From contig JBIQLO010000064.1 in assembly GCA_044464175.1 (NCBI GenBank), positions 1-18,871 on the forward strand: a stretch of 18,871 nt of DNA, in the 5' to 3' direction. Source of the stretch: JBIQLO01 sp044464175. Its GTDB lineage: Bacteria; Planctomycetota; Phycisphaerae; Tepidisphaerales; Tepidisphaeraceae. The stretch's first letter is position 1; each line of letters starts with the position of its first letter. The notes beneath the pieces were generated by a model. That model had not been told where the DNA came from and searched no databases. It worked only from the letters and a program-made list of their open reading frames with translations. Made by a program: the position numbers and the translations under genes. Below, one piece after another: positions 1 through 6,719 of this stretch.

Positions 1-145
1 ACGCCCGTCCCCCTGCTGCGCTTCCTGCGCCAAGGGGCGAAACTCCCGCGCCAAGCTCGCAGGGTGAGCACCGCCCCGCGATGGTGGGCGGTGCCCACCC
101 TGCGAGCTTCCCGCTCCGTCGTCTCTGGCAACTGGCAGCTTCTGC
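1..145. other. Left-edge non-coding stretch downstream of the CBM9 gene
   Basis: No gene could be supported here. The plus-strand frames stay open, as expected at this GC content, but show no recognisable family. The stretch is dominated by one large inverted repeat (listed separately). A gene ending at the very left edge cannot be excluded from about 50 bases. Confidence 0.4.
53..109. repeat. 24-bp-arm inverted repeat (REP-like palindrome)
   Basis: The left arm at 53-76 and right arm at 86-109 are reverse complements at 23 of 24 positions. The loop is 9 bases (77-85). The arms begin AAGCTCGCAGGGTG and contain the core GGGCGGTGCCCACCCTGCG. No T-tract follows on either strand, so it is not a canonical intrinsic terminator, although it lies 37 bases past the stop of the minus-strand CBM9 gene and could protect or end that message. 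The GTGGGC...GCCCAC core is typical of dispersed REP-like palindromes in many bacterial genomes. That assignment is inference, since copy number cannot be seen here. Confidence 0.7.
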
Positions 146-3100
146 CTACTTCCCGCCCCGCACGATCGCCACCGCATACCCCTCGGGAATCCGCACCTCG
201 GCGAAGGTTTTTCCTTCTTTCTCCACGCGCTTCACCTGCACCTTCTCCGTCAGGTTCCCGCGCTCATCGTAGACATACGCCTTGAAGGGGCTGTCGTCCC
301 CCCAGCCGAACAGGCCGCTGGTGTTGGTCAGGATGCGCTCCTTGGCGATCAGGTACCCGTGCCCCAGGTTGATCGGGGTGACGGGGAACATGTGGCTGGT
401 GAGGGTCGGGTGGGTGGCGTCGATCTCCCGGCGGTACCAGTAGTAGACCGCCCCGTAGTCCAGCCCGCGCACCATGTCCCGGTAGCAGTCCACCTCGTTG
501 CGCTCGGTCAGGTGATCCCCCAGGGCGATGGGCGTGTAGAGCTGGCTGGAGATGATGTGGCTGAAGTTGCCCGTCTCCACGAAGCGCGGGAAGCCCAGCT
601 GCATGAACGTGCGCGTCTGGGCGGCCGAGTTGCCGATCAGCGGGCCGTAGGCCATCATCTTTTTGGCCATCCGCACCCGCCACGGCTGGCCGGCCAGCGT
701 CACGTTGGTGATCTTGCGGATAATCTGGTGCGTCTTGGGGTCGATGTCGGCCGAGACGCCGTCCCAGTGCCCCGGGTTGTAGTCATACTTGTACGCGCTG
801 TAGGGGACCTCATCCCAGTAGACCCCCTCCACGCCCGTCTTCTTGAGGATGTGGTCGAGCTGCTGCTCCTGCACCTTCCCCCAGCCGTTCTCATCAGTCG
901 GCAGGAAGAGGGGCCAGAGCGGGTTGGAATAGTCCGCCTGCACCCCATCGGGGCGCAGGATGCGATCCGCCTTGAAGCGCGGGATCAGCACCTCCTTCAA
1001 AAATTTCATCGCCCGGGGATCGGGCTCCTGATACCCCACAAAGCAGTGGTAGTAGATCAGCCGCGGCAGGTCCGGGCGCAGCGCCTTGATCCGGTCGAGC
1101 ATCTTCTGGCGGCTCTGGTTGGAGTTGAGCGCCTCCGGCGGCGGCGGCGGGGCCTCCTCCCCCCAGACATAGTCAAACAGCGTCGTCGAGACATACTTGA
1201 CCGCCTTGTTCTTCAGATACGCCAGCAGGTGCGCATCGGTCATGTTCAAATTGAACACCGGCCCGTAGGAGGCGACAAAGACAAAGCTCCCGTCGATCTT
1301 GAAGTTCACCTTCCACGCCCGCCGCACGCGGTTGATGAAGGCGTAGCGGTCGGGGGTCTCCAGCGGATAGATGGAAAATTCCAGTTCCACCGTCTTGCCC
1401 TTGCCCACCACCAGGCGGTTGTCGCGGATGCCGACCTGGTCCCCATCCACGAACTCACTGGCCTGCGCGCGGGTGATGTCATCCTCCCCCACCCACCCCA
1501 GCGCCTCCTTGTCCCATCCCACCCAGATCGTCGGCCGCGCGCCGTCATTGGAGTTGAGCTTCTGCAGCGTCACCGGCAGCCCGGCGATGTAAAGCGAGCC
1601 GCTCTTGCGGTCCACCGTCGTCTGATGCGTGAACATCACCGGCAGATCGGCATCGGAGGTGTTGGTGAGGCGGTCGACGACCTGCAGATGATCCTCATGC
1701 CGCGTGATCGTGCGCTGGAGCTTGAAATCCTTCGCCTGGGCCGCCACCCCCTGGTCGCTCACCTCCAGCGACTTCCACTGCGAGGCCTCCCCGGCGGCCT
1801 TTTCCCCCAGCTTCGCCCATCCCGGCGCCGTGGTGGAGAATTCCGAGTCGATCACCCAGGTGCGCTGCCCCAGCTTCACCTGCAGCGCCCCGCCGGGCAG
1901 CTGTTTCCAGGCGTAATCCGGCCTGGCCGAGGTGACCGGCACAATGGTCGGGATCGGCCCGGTCGGGGCCGGCTTCAATTTCGGCGGCTCCAGCTTGGCG
2001 CTCAGCGCCTCGCTCACCCCCACCTCCACGACCAGCGGACTTTTCAGCGCCATGGTGTCGGTGATCTCGATGACGTTGCCCCCCTGCTTCTTCCACAGAT
2101 CCGACACGTCAAACCGCAGCTCGAACTGGTCAATTCCCTGCGTGGCGTAGCCGGAATAGGGGGAGGCGGGCTTGTAATCCGGCCCGTAAAAGACGAACCA
2201 GCGGTTGCCCCCGTGGCTGGCGATCTGCCGCGGGCCCATGTCGATCCGCGCCAGCCGGTTGCGCACGCGCTCGAAGGTCATCGGCTGCCCGTTGACCTTC
2301 ACCTCCATGATGATGTTCCCCCCCGCCACCGTCTTGTGCTCGATCCGCGCCCGGACGATCAGCTCCTTCACCCCCTGCGTGTCCAGCTTCGGCGGCACCG
2401 CCACCTTCACCGTCGATTGCGGCCCCACCTTCACATCCGACTTCACCAGCTCAAAGGCCGATTTGATCCAGCTCGGGTCCACCTTCGCATCCGGCCCGGC
2501 CAGCACCCCCTCCACCAGCCGGTTGGGGTCGCGCAGCGTCCATTTCCCCCCCGCGCCCGTGCCGATCAGGCTCATGAGCGTCTGCTGCTGCGGATCGACC
2601 TCGTTGTCCGCGTCGCTGGGCTCCAGGTCATACCCGATCTGCAACCCGCGCTGCACCTGCTGGGGCTTGATCCCCAGCGCCTCCCACGGAATCGCCGCCT
2701 CGATGTCATACCCCTCGGCCGTCTTCCGCGCCGCCACCCGCGCCCCCGGCACCGAGCGGGCCTTGGGCGTCCACTGGAACACCTCCGGCGCCACGCCCCC
2801 GGCCTTGAAGTCCCCCGGGCTCAGCCCGATCTGAATCACCTTCTGCTTGTCGCGCAGGCCCGTCTGCCGCGGCAGGTCCAGCAGGAGCATCACATGGTCC
2901 CCCTTCCACAGGTTCGACCCCGTGTAGGGCTGGACCACCACATCATCCTTGATCTTCGCCGCCACGTAGAGAAAGTTTTCCCGCCACCCCAGCACGGCCG
3001 AGCCGGACAGATCGGCATCCCCCTTCCAGGCCTCCTTCCCGAAGACGACCTGGTCCGCCCCCTTGAAGGACCGCCACCCCGGCAGCGCCTCCATCCGCTC

Positions 3101-3229
3101 CAGCGATCCGTTCACCGCCGGCGGCGGGTCGGCCACCTGGGGGATCCCCACGTACGTCTGCCCCCAGGCCGAAGCGCTCAGCCCCAGCCCCAGAACCATC
3201 CCCAACACCCTCGACGCTTTGGTGAACAT
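146..3229 (-). CDS. Secreted CBM9-like domain protein with putative glycoside hydrolase (TIM-barrel-like) region
   Basis: A predicted exported protein of 1027 residues. I chose the ATG at 3229 over an upstream in-frame ATG at 3322. It follows a GGGAGG ribosome site by 5 bases, and the protein then begins with a clean signal peptide (FTKASRVLGMVLGLGLSASA, residues 2-21). Residues about 35-240 resemble carbohydrate-binding family 9: a beta-rich segment with ENLYVAAKIKDD-like sequence, VVVQPYTGSNLWKGD near 97-111 and a later PWEALG. The middle (about 250-660) looks beta-rich. The C-terminal third has TIM-barrel glycosidase character, including LIYYHCF, GVYWDEVPYS with acidic residues D806 and E807, and YYWYRR. 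The DE pair is a candidate catalytic site, not a proven one. It diverges from a GntR-LacI regulator, which suggests substrate-inducible expression. The likely role is binding and perhaps hydrolysis of a polysaccharide outside the cytoplasm. The exact glycosidase family was not recognised. Confidence 0.8.
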   Translation of the reverse strand: MFTKASRVLGMVLGLGLSASAWGQTYVGIPQVADPPPAVNGSLERMEALPGWRSFKGADQVVFGKEAWKGDADLSGSAVLGWRENFLYVAAKIKDDVVVQPYTGSNLWKGDHVMLLLDLPRQTGLRDKQKVIQIGLSPGDFKAGGVAPEVFQWTPKARSVPGARVAARKTAEGYDIEAAIPWEALGIKPQQVQRGLQIGYDLEPSDADNEVDPQQQTLMSLIGTGAGGKWTLRDPNRLVEGVLAGPDAKVDPSWIKSAFELVKSDVKVGPQSTVKVAVPPKLDTQGVKELIVRARIEHKTVAGGNIIMEVKVNGQPMTFERVRNRLARIDMGPRQIASHGGNRWFVFYGPDYKPASPYSGYATQGIDQFELRFDVSDLWKKQGGNVIEITDTMALKSPLVVEVGVSEALSAKLEPPKLKPAPTGPIPTIVPVTSARPDYAWKQLPGGALQVKLGQRTWVIDSEFSTTAPGWAKLGEKAAGEASQWKSLEVSDQGVAAQAKDFKLQRTITRHEDHLQVVDRLTNTSDADLPVMFTHQTTVDRKSGSLYIAGLPVTLQKLNSNDGARPTIWVGWDKEALGWVGEDDITRAQASEFVDGDQVGIRDNRLVVGKGKTVELEFSIYPLETPDRYAFINRVRRAWKVNFKIDGSFVFVASYGPVFNLNMTDAHLLAYLKNKAVKYVSTTLFDYVWGEEAPPPPPEALNSNQSRQKMLDRIKALRPDLPRLIYYHCFVGYQEPDPRAMKFLKEVLIPRFKADRILRPDGVQADYSNPLWPLFLPTDENGWGKVQEQQLDHILKKTGVEGVYWDEVPYSAYKYDYNPGHWDGVSADIDPKTHQIIRKITNVTLAGQPWRVRMAKKMMAYGPLIGNSAAQTRTFMQLGFPRFVETGNFSHIISSQLYTPIALGDHLTERNEVDCYRDMVRGLDYGAVYYWYRREIDATHPTLTSHMFPVTPINLGHGYLIAKERILTNTSGLFGWGDDSPFKAYVYDERGNLTEKVQVKRVEKEGKTFAEVRIPEGYAVAIVRGGK

Positions 3230-3274
3230 GCCGGCCTCCCGTGACACGGGCCCGAGAACCCATGGATCCATTGA

Positions 3275-3303
3275 AATACAGATGCGCTCAAGAAAAGGTA
3301 CAA
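3275..3303 (-). promoter_or_regulatory. Candidate promoter of the CBM9/glycosidase gene
   Basis: On the minus strand a TTGTAC box (3298-3303) and a TGTATT box (3275-3280) are 17 bases apart, placing a start near 3268 and a 5' leader of about 40 bases. The boxes are weak matches. The -10 box overlaps CTGTATTTC, which resembles half of the palindromic operator at 3350-3364. Confidence 0.35.
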
Positions 3304-3306
3304 GTC

Positions 3307-3325
3307 TTCTTGAAGAATTCAAGAA
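3307..3325. promoter_or_regulatory. AT-rich perfect inverted repeat TTCTTGAA-GAA-TTCAAGAA
   Basis: Two perfect 8-base arms flank a 3-base centre. It lies just upstream of the candidate -35 box of the leftward gene and 13 bases from the -35 box of the rightward promoter. It differs from the GATACA-type palindrome nearby, so it could be a site for a second regulator. Function is inferred from position only. Confidence 0.45.
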
Positions 3326-3337
3326 ATAAATTTTTCA

Positions 3338-3365
3338 TTGACACACCAGTGATACACTGTATCAT
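3338..3365 (+). promoter_or_regulatory. Sigma-70-type promoter of the GntR-LacI regulator gene
   Basis: A perfect TTGACA (3338-3343) and TATCAT (3360-3365, 5 of 6 matches to TATAAT) are separated by 16 bases in an AT-rich island. The expected start near 3372 leaves only about 15 bases before the ATG at 3387, so the message would be almost leaderless. The spacer and -10 box are covered by the palindrome at 3350-3364, which fits repression by steric block. Confidence 0.75.
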
Positions 3366-3377
3366 CCAGGGATACAC
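3346..3377. promoter_or_regulatory. Operator: TGATACA-C-TGTATCA palindrome plus a third half-site
   Basis: A perfect palindrome with 7-base arms and a single central C lies at 3350-3364. The block CCAG-T-GATACAC at 3346-3357 recurs as CCAG-G-GATACAC at 3366-3377, exactly 20 bases (about two helical turns) later. Winged-helix GntR-type domains bind such short palindromes as dimers. Its position over the -10 box and start site of the regulator gene suggests autoregulation and control of the divergent gene. Confidence 0.65.
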
Positions 3378-3386
3378 CCTTCGGCC

Positions 3387-4619
3387 ATGCACGAAACCTT
3401 CGCCAAATTGACCGTCTCCCAGCAGTTGGTGCGGAAGATGCAGGCGCAGATCGAAAAAGGCATCTGGAAGGCCGGCGACAGCATGCCCAGCCTCCGCTCG
3501 CTGGCCGACCGGTATGGCGTGAGCCTCAACACCGTCCAGAAGGCGGTGCGGGAACTGACCGCGATGGACCTGATCGAGCAGCAGCCGGGCCAGAGCGGCA
3601 TCGTCAAGTTCACCCCCCCCCGCCGCCCGGCCGCCCACCACCAGGTCGCCTGGGTGGAGGGATTCGATCCCGAGGCGGGCGACAACTACTGGGGCGAGGG
3701 GATCATGCACAGCGCCCGCGGCATCCTGGCCGAGGCGGGCTTTCGCGTCACCGTCATCACCTTCAACATCAAGCTGCCCGATCCCGTCGCCCAGGTCATG
3801 CGCCTCCTGGAGCCGATCATCGACCACATCGCCGGGCTCTTCTGCCCCGCCGCCTACGGCCTGACCCGCATCCTCGACTATGTGGAGCAAAAGGGGCTCC
3901 CCTGGATGACCGTCACGCCCCTGAGTGCCTCCATCACCCACAACTTCGTCACCGCCGACAACCTGGGGGGCGGGCGGATGGCCGGCCGCTGTTTCGCCCG
4001 GCTCGGCCTCCAGCGCCTGGCGATGCTCCACATCGGGCTGAACGAACTCTCGCCCCAGAACAAGGCCGCCGGCCTTTGCCAGGGATATCTGGAGCGGGAA
4101 CTGCCTCCTCCGTCCATGGAACTGATCCGATGCCGCAACCAGGAGGAGCGCGCCGGCTACGAGGCGATGCGCAACTACCTCAAAACCCACCAGCCGCCCC
4201 AGGGGCTCTTTGCCATCGGCGACCTGCTGGCCGTGGGGGCCATCCGCGCCTGCCAGGAGGTCGGCTTGCGCGTGCCCGAGGAGATCAGCGTCATCGGCTC
4301 CACCGGCATTCCCGCCAACCGGCTGGTCTTCTCCCCATCGCTGGCCGCCGTCGCCCAGCCGGTGCGGCAGATGGGGGAGCAGGTCGGCTCCGGACTGGTT
4401 CACATGATCCGTGAGGGCATTCCCAAGGTCGCCGGGCGGTACATCCCCTGCCACTTCATCCCCGGCCACTCCTTCAATGCCCCGATCGAACTGCAGGACC
4501 GATGGGCCCGCGGCTCCGAAACGTCTGTTGACAACGCCGCCGCGCCGGCCGACGCCGGCGCGGCCCAATCTCCCTTACCTGTCGAGGTGCCACATGAACC
4601 GCTTACCTCTTCGCACTGA
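3387..4619 (+). CDS. GntR-LacI hybrid transcriptional regulator
   Basis: A 410-residue cytoplasmic regulator. Residues 1-76 form a GntR-type winged helix-turn-helix (PSLRSLADRYGVSLNTVQKA, then MDLIEQQPG and GIVKF). Residues about 80-370 resemble the periplasmic-binding-protein fold of LacI-family sensors, with TADNLGGGRMAGRCF, FAIGDLLAVGAIRACQ and GLRVPEEISVIG as typical segments. This architecture (as in AraR-like proteins) binds a sugar or related ligand and releases or rearranges on DNA. The last 40 residues, rich in A and P, look added on and coincide with a GC hairpin in the DNA. There is no Shine-Dalgarno sequence before the ATG, which sits about 15 bases from the predicted transcript start. 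The 3' end overlaps the pseudopilin start by 26 bases. The neighbouring carbohydrate-binding protein suggests a polysaccharide-derived ligand; this is inference. Confidence 0.9.
   Translation: MHETFAKLTVSQQLVRKMQAQIEKGIWKAGDSMPSLRSLADRYGVSLNTVQKAVRELTAMDLIEQQPGQSGIVKFTPPRRPAAHHQVAWVEGFDPEAGDNYWGEGIMHSARGILAEAGFRVTVITFNIKLPDPVAQVMRLLEPIIDHIAGLFCPAAYGLTRILDYVEQKGLPWMTVTPLSASITHNFVTADNLGGGRMAGRCFARLGLQRLAMLHIGLNELSPQNKAAGLCQGYLERELPPPSMELIRCRNQEERAGYEAMRNYLKTHQPPQGLFAIGDLLAVGAIRACQEVGLRVPEEISVIGSTGIPANRLVFSPSLAAVAQPVRQMGEQVGSGLVHMIREGIPKVAGRYIPCHFIPGHSFNAPIELQDRWARGSETSVDNAAAPADAGAAQSPLPVEVPHEPLTSSH
4539..4564. repeat. GC-rich hairpin, 11-bp perfect arms, at end of regulator gene
   Basis: Arms GCCGCGCCGGC (4539-4549) and GCCGGCGCGGC (4554-4564) enclose the loop CGAC. 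It lies inside the regulator's C-terminal tail, 29 bases before the pseudopilin ATG. No T-tract follows. In mRNA it would be very stable and could tune coupling between the two genes. Confidence 0.6.
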
Positions 4620-5535
4620 CCTGGATCGCGCGCCTGCGGGCGGGGTCGTCGACCCCGCCGCGCTCTCGGTGGGGCCGCCCACAGCCTTCACGCTGGTCGA
4701 GCTGCTGGTCGTCATCGGCATCATAAGCATCCTGATCTCGATGCTCCTGCCGGCCCTGAACAAGGCCCGGGCCTCGGCCCAGAGCGTCTCCTGCCTCTCC
4801 AACCTGCGCCAGCTTGGACAGGCGATGCAGATGTATCAGAACAACAACAAAGGGTCTTATCCCATATACTCCACCACTATCTACGCCGGGGCTGTCGGGG
4901 GGTATGCCAACTATCAGATGGAATGGCCGCGGCAGTTGTGGCTGGAAGGATATGTGAAGAACCCCAAAATTTACGAGTGTCCCGCCTTCCCCGGGCGCGG
5001 CGTCCCCTTTAAAACCTCCTTCGACCTCACATCAGATCAAATCAATTATTACCGCACCACCTTCGGCCTCGCTACGGACGGCATATTCAACAACTCCCAG
5101 TACGGCTACAGCGATTTCCACATCGGCTCCAGCCTTCGTAATGCCAAGAGCACCGATCCCGCATGGAAGAAATACGCCCCGGCCCGCGCCTGGGAGTTAA
5201 AAAATCCCGGGAACACGATCATTCTGTGCGATTCCATTGACTACATTGCCGGGGGCACGGAAGCGCCGCGGGGCTATTATGTCGTGGACGGGTATTACCA
5301 CGCCCCCCCCGGATATACCGCCGACGCCCGGCACCCCGGCCCGTCGGTCAACGTGCTGTGGGGCGATGGACATGCCACTTCGGTGGTCTGCAAGGACCGC
5401 ATCAATCCTTACGGCGAGACCGGGAGCTACAGCGCCGGCTATCTGGACCAGGAAGGGATCACCAACATCTACGACTCCCCCAACCACTGGACGCGGGATG
5501 GGCGCAGTCTCAAGCAGATGGCCGACAATCCGTAG
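4594..5535 (+). CDS. Type II/IV pseudopilin with C-terminal H-x(n)-DG motif
   Basis: A 313-residue prepilin-like protein. The ATG at 4594 is chosen because GAGG lies 6 bases upstream and because it precedes a normal prepilin N-terminus. The 31-residue leader ends PPTA, then FTLVELLVVIGIISILISML begins. The predicted cleavage is A31|F32, with the conserved glutamate at +5 (E36). Leader peptidases usually prefer G at -1, but A is common in planctomycete members. A long N-terminal helix is followed by a globular domain rich in Tyr, Gly and Asn. Near the C-terminus HPGPSVNVLWGDGHA fits the prepilin-associated H-X9-DG motif with one extra residue. The gene starts inside the regulator gene (26-base overlap), so translation is probably coupled. 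It ends at a strong terminator. The role is a filament or pseudopilus subunit at the cell envelope; the link to polysaccharide handling is inferred from its neighbours. Confidence 0.88.
   Translation: MNRLPLRTDLDRAPAGGVVDPAALSVGPPTAFTLVELLVVIGIISILISMLLPALNKARASAQSVSCLSNLRQLGQAMQMYQNNNKGSYPIYSTTIYAGAVGGYANYQMEWPRQLWLEGYVKNPKIYECPAFPGRGVPFKTSFDLTSDQINYYRTTFGLATDGIFNNSQYGYSDFHIGSSLRNAKSTDPAWKKYAPARAWELKNPGNTIILCDSIDYIAGGTEAPRGYYVVDGYYHAPPGYTADARHPGPSVNVLWGDGHATSVVCKDRINPYGETGSYSAGYLDQEGITNIYDSPNHWTRDGRSLKQMADNP
4639..4659. repeat. GC palindrome inside the pseudopilin leader
   Basis: Arms GGCGGGGTC (4639-4647) and GACCCCGCC (4651-4659) flank a GTC loop. It encodes part of the unusually long leader (AGGVVDPA). 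It resembles the palindrome at 12423-12442, so it may be a small dispersed repeat that lengthened the leader. Confidence 0.5.
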
Positions 5536-5547
5536 GGCTCCCCTATC

Positions 5548-5595
5548 AAAAAAATGCCACGGGTCGCGACATGCCGCGACCCGTGGCATTTTTTT
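5548..5595. terminator. Bidirectional intrinsic terminator
   Basis: A perfect 21-base-pair stem includes a 14-bp GC-rich core (TGCCACGGGTCGCG at 5555-5568 with its complement at 5575-5588), a 6-base loop, and runs of seven A (5548-5554) and seven T (5589-5595). It would terminate both the rightward pseudopilin transcript and the leftward oxidoreductase transcript. Confidence 0.93.
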
Positions 5596-5600
5596 ATGGG

Positions 5601-5621
5601 GAAATCGACGGGGTCGATTTC
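5601..5621 (-). repeat. Small hairpin just past the oxidoreductase stop
   Basis: Arms GAAATCGAC (5601-5609) and GTCGATTTC (5613-5621) flank GGG, 2 bases after the minus-strand stop codon at 5624. It precedes the large bidirectional terminator in the leftward direction and may stabilise that message's 3' end. Confidence 0.45.
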
Positions 5622-5623
5622 GA

Positions 5624-6664
5624 TCAATAGCCGCCCTGCTTGTGGCACTCCTCGATGACGCGGATCTGCCGCTGGACGATCTCCGGGGAGATGGTCAGGG
5701 GCTGGCCGTTGCGGAGGGTTTCGTAGAGGCTGGCGTAGAACTGGACGTTGATGGAAGGGGCGTCGGCCGGGGGCGTCCAGCTCTCCTCGGTCCACTCGTA
5801 GTCCTCCTTGTTGTAGGTGCGGCCGGCGGTGGGGGTGCGGTCGACGGGGCGCTCGGGGAGCTTGGAGAAGTCCACCGTCTTCCACCAGACGGTCTTGAGA
5901 TCGCTCCGCAGGCCGCCCTTGGTGCCCATGATCTGCCAGACATCCTGCTTGTAAGCGCTGGCGGCCGTGATCTCCAGGTCGATCAGGGGCGCGCCCTTGG
6001 CCGAGAGGATCACCTTCACGTGGTCCTCGGCGTCGCCGGAGGCCAGGGCCTTGTCCATGCGGCAGAAGACCTGGGGCTCGTGGTCGCCGAACAGCACCAA
6101 AGCCTGGTCCAGGAAGTGGGGGCCGGTGTTGTTGAGCTGCCCGCCGTTGTATTCGCGGAGGGTCTGCCAGTCCCAGCGGCGGGCAAAGCCCTGGATGGAG
6201 ATGCGGATTTCAACGATGCGCCCCAGCACGCCCGATTCCACGACTTCCCGAATTTTCTGGAAGACGCCCTCATAGCGGCGGTTCTGGAAGGGGGCGTAGA
6301 CCTTGCCCACCTGCCTGGCCGTGTCGATCACCTGCTGCAGCTCGGCGGCCGAGCGGGCGACCGGCTTTTCACTGACCACATGCCGGCCGGTCTTGAGGGC
6401 GGCGATGCTGTGGGGCACGTGAAGCTGGCTGGGGGTGGCGACGACCAGGAGGTCCAGGTCCTTGTCGGCCAGCAGCGCCTCGAAGGAGTCATAGGCGCGG
6501 CAGCCGAATTTATCGACCGCCTCCTGGCGGCGGGCCGGGTCGGCGTCGGCGACGGCGGCGACCTTGAACTTCTCGGGCAGTTGGCTCATCGGCAGCGAGT
6601 GAAGGTTCCATCCGCTGCGTCCCAGGCCGGCGACGCCGGCACGAATTGGTTGGTTGGTGCTCAT
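5624..6664 (-). CDS. Gfo/Idh/MocA family NAD(P)-dependent oxidoreductase (second of pair)
   Basis: A 346-residue cytoplasmic dehydrogenase. The N-terminal Rossmann fold has the dinucleotide motif G10-V-A-G13-L-G15-R-S-G18. The family's EKP motif is at 99-101 (VVSEKPVA), with Lys100 the usual cofactor and catalytic residue. The C-terminal domain carries GGQLNNTGPHFLD (174-186), a variant of GGG-x2-D-x-G-x-H-x2-D with His retained. Enzymes of this family oxidise or reduce sugars, inositols and related polyols; the substrate cannot be told from sequence. The ATG at 6664 is preferred. An in-frame TTG at 6706 would add 14 residues without homology. The Shine-Dalgarno is weak (AGAAG). It lies 55 bases after the first oxidoreductase gene, so the two probably share a transcript that ends at 5548-5595. 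Confidence 0.9.
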   Translation of the reverse strand: MSTNQPIRAGVAGLGRSGWNLHSLPMSQLPEKFKVAAVADADPARRQEAVDKFGCRAYDSFEALLADKDLDLLVVATPSQLHVPHSIAALKTGRHVVSEKPVARSAAELQQVIDTARQVGKVYAPFQNRRYEGVFQKIREVVESGVLGRIVEIRISIQGFARRWDWQTLREYNGGQLNNTGPHFLDQALVLFGDHEPQVFCRMDKALASGDAEDHVKVILSAKGAPLIDLEITAASAYKQDVWQIMGTKGGLRSDLKTVWWKTVDFSKLPERPVDRTPTAGRTYNKEDYEWTEESWTPPADAPSINVQFYASLYETLRNGQPLTISPEIVQRQIRVIEECHKQGGY

Positions 6665-6719
6665 TGTTGTTCTTGCTTCTTTGTTGTTTGTGACTGGCTC
6701 GTTCAAATAACAAATTTCA

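Noticed and set aside
359..3244. Plus-strand ORF of 961 codons antisense to the CBM9 gene
   Set aside because: It mirrors the real gene in another frame, is full of H/R/P/L low-complexity sequence, and has no family resemblance. Long antisense frames are expected at this GC content.
6665..6706. TTG start at 6706 for the second oxidoreductase
   Set aside because: It would add 14 polar residues before the family's normal N-terminus, and the ATG at 6664 fits the Rossmann start better.
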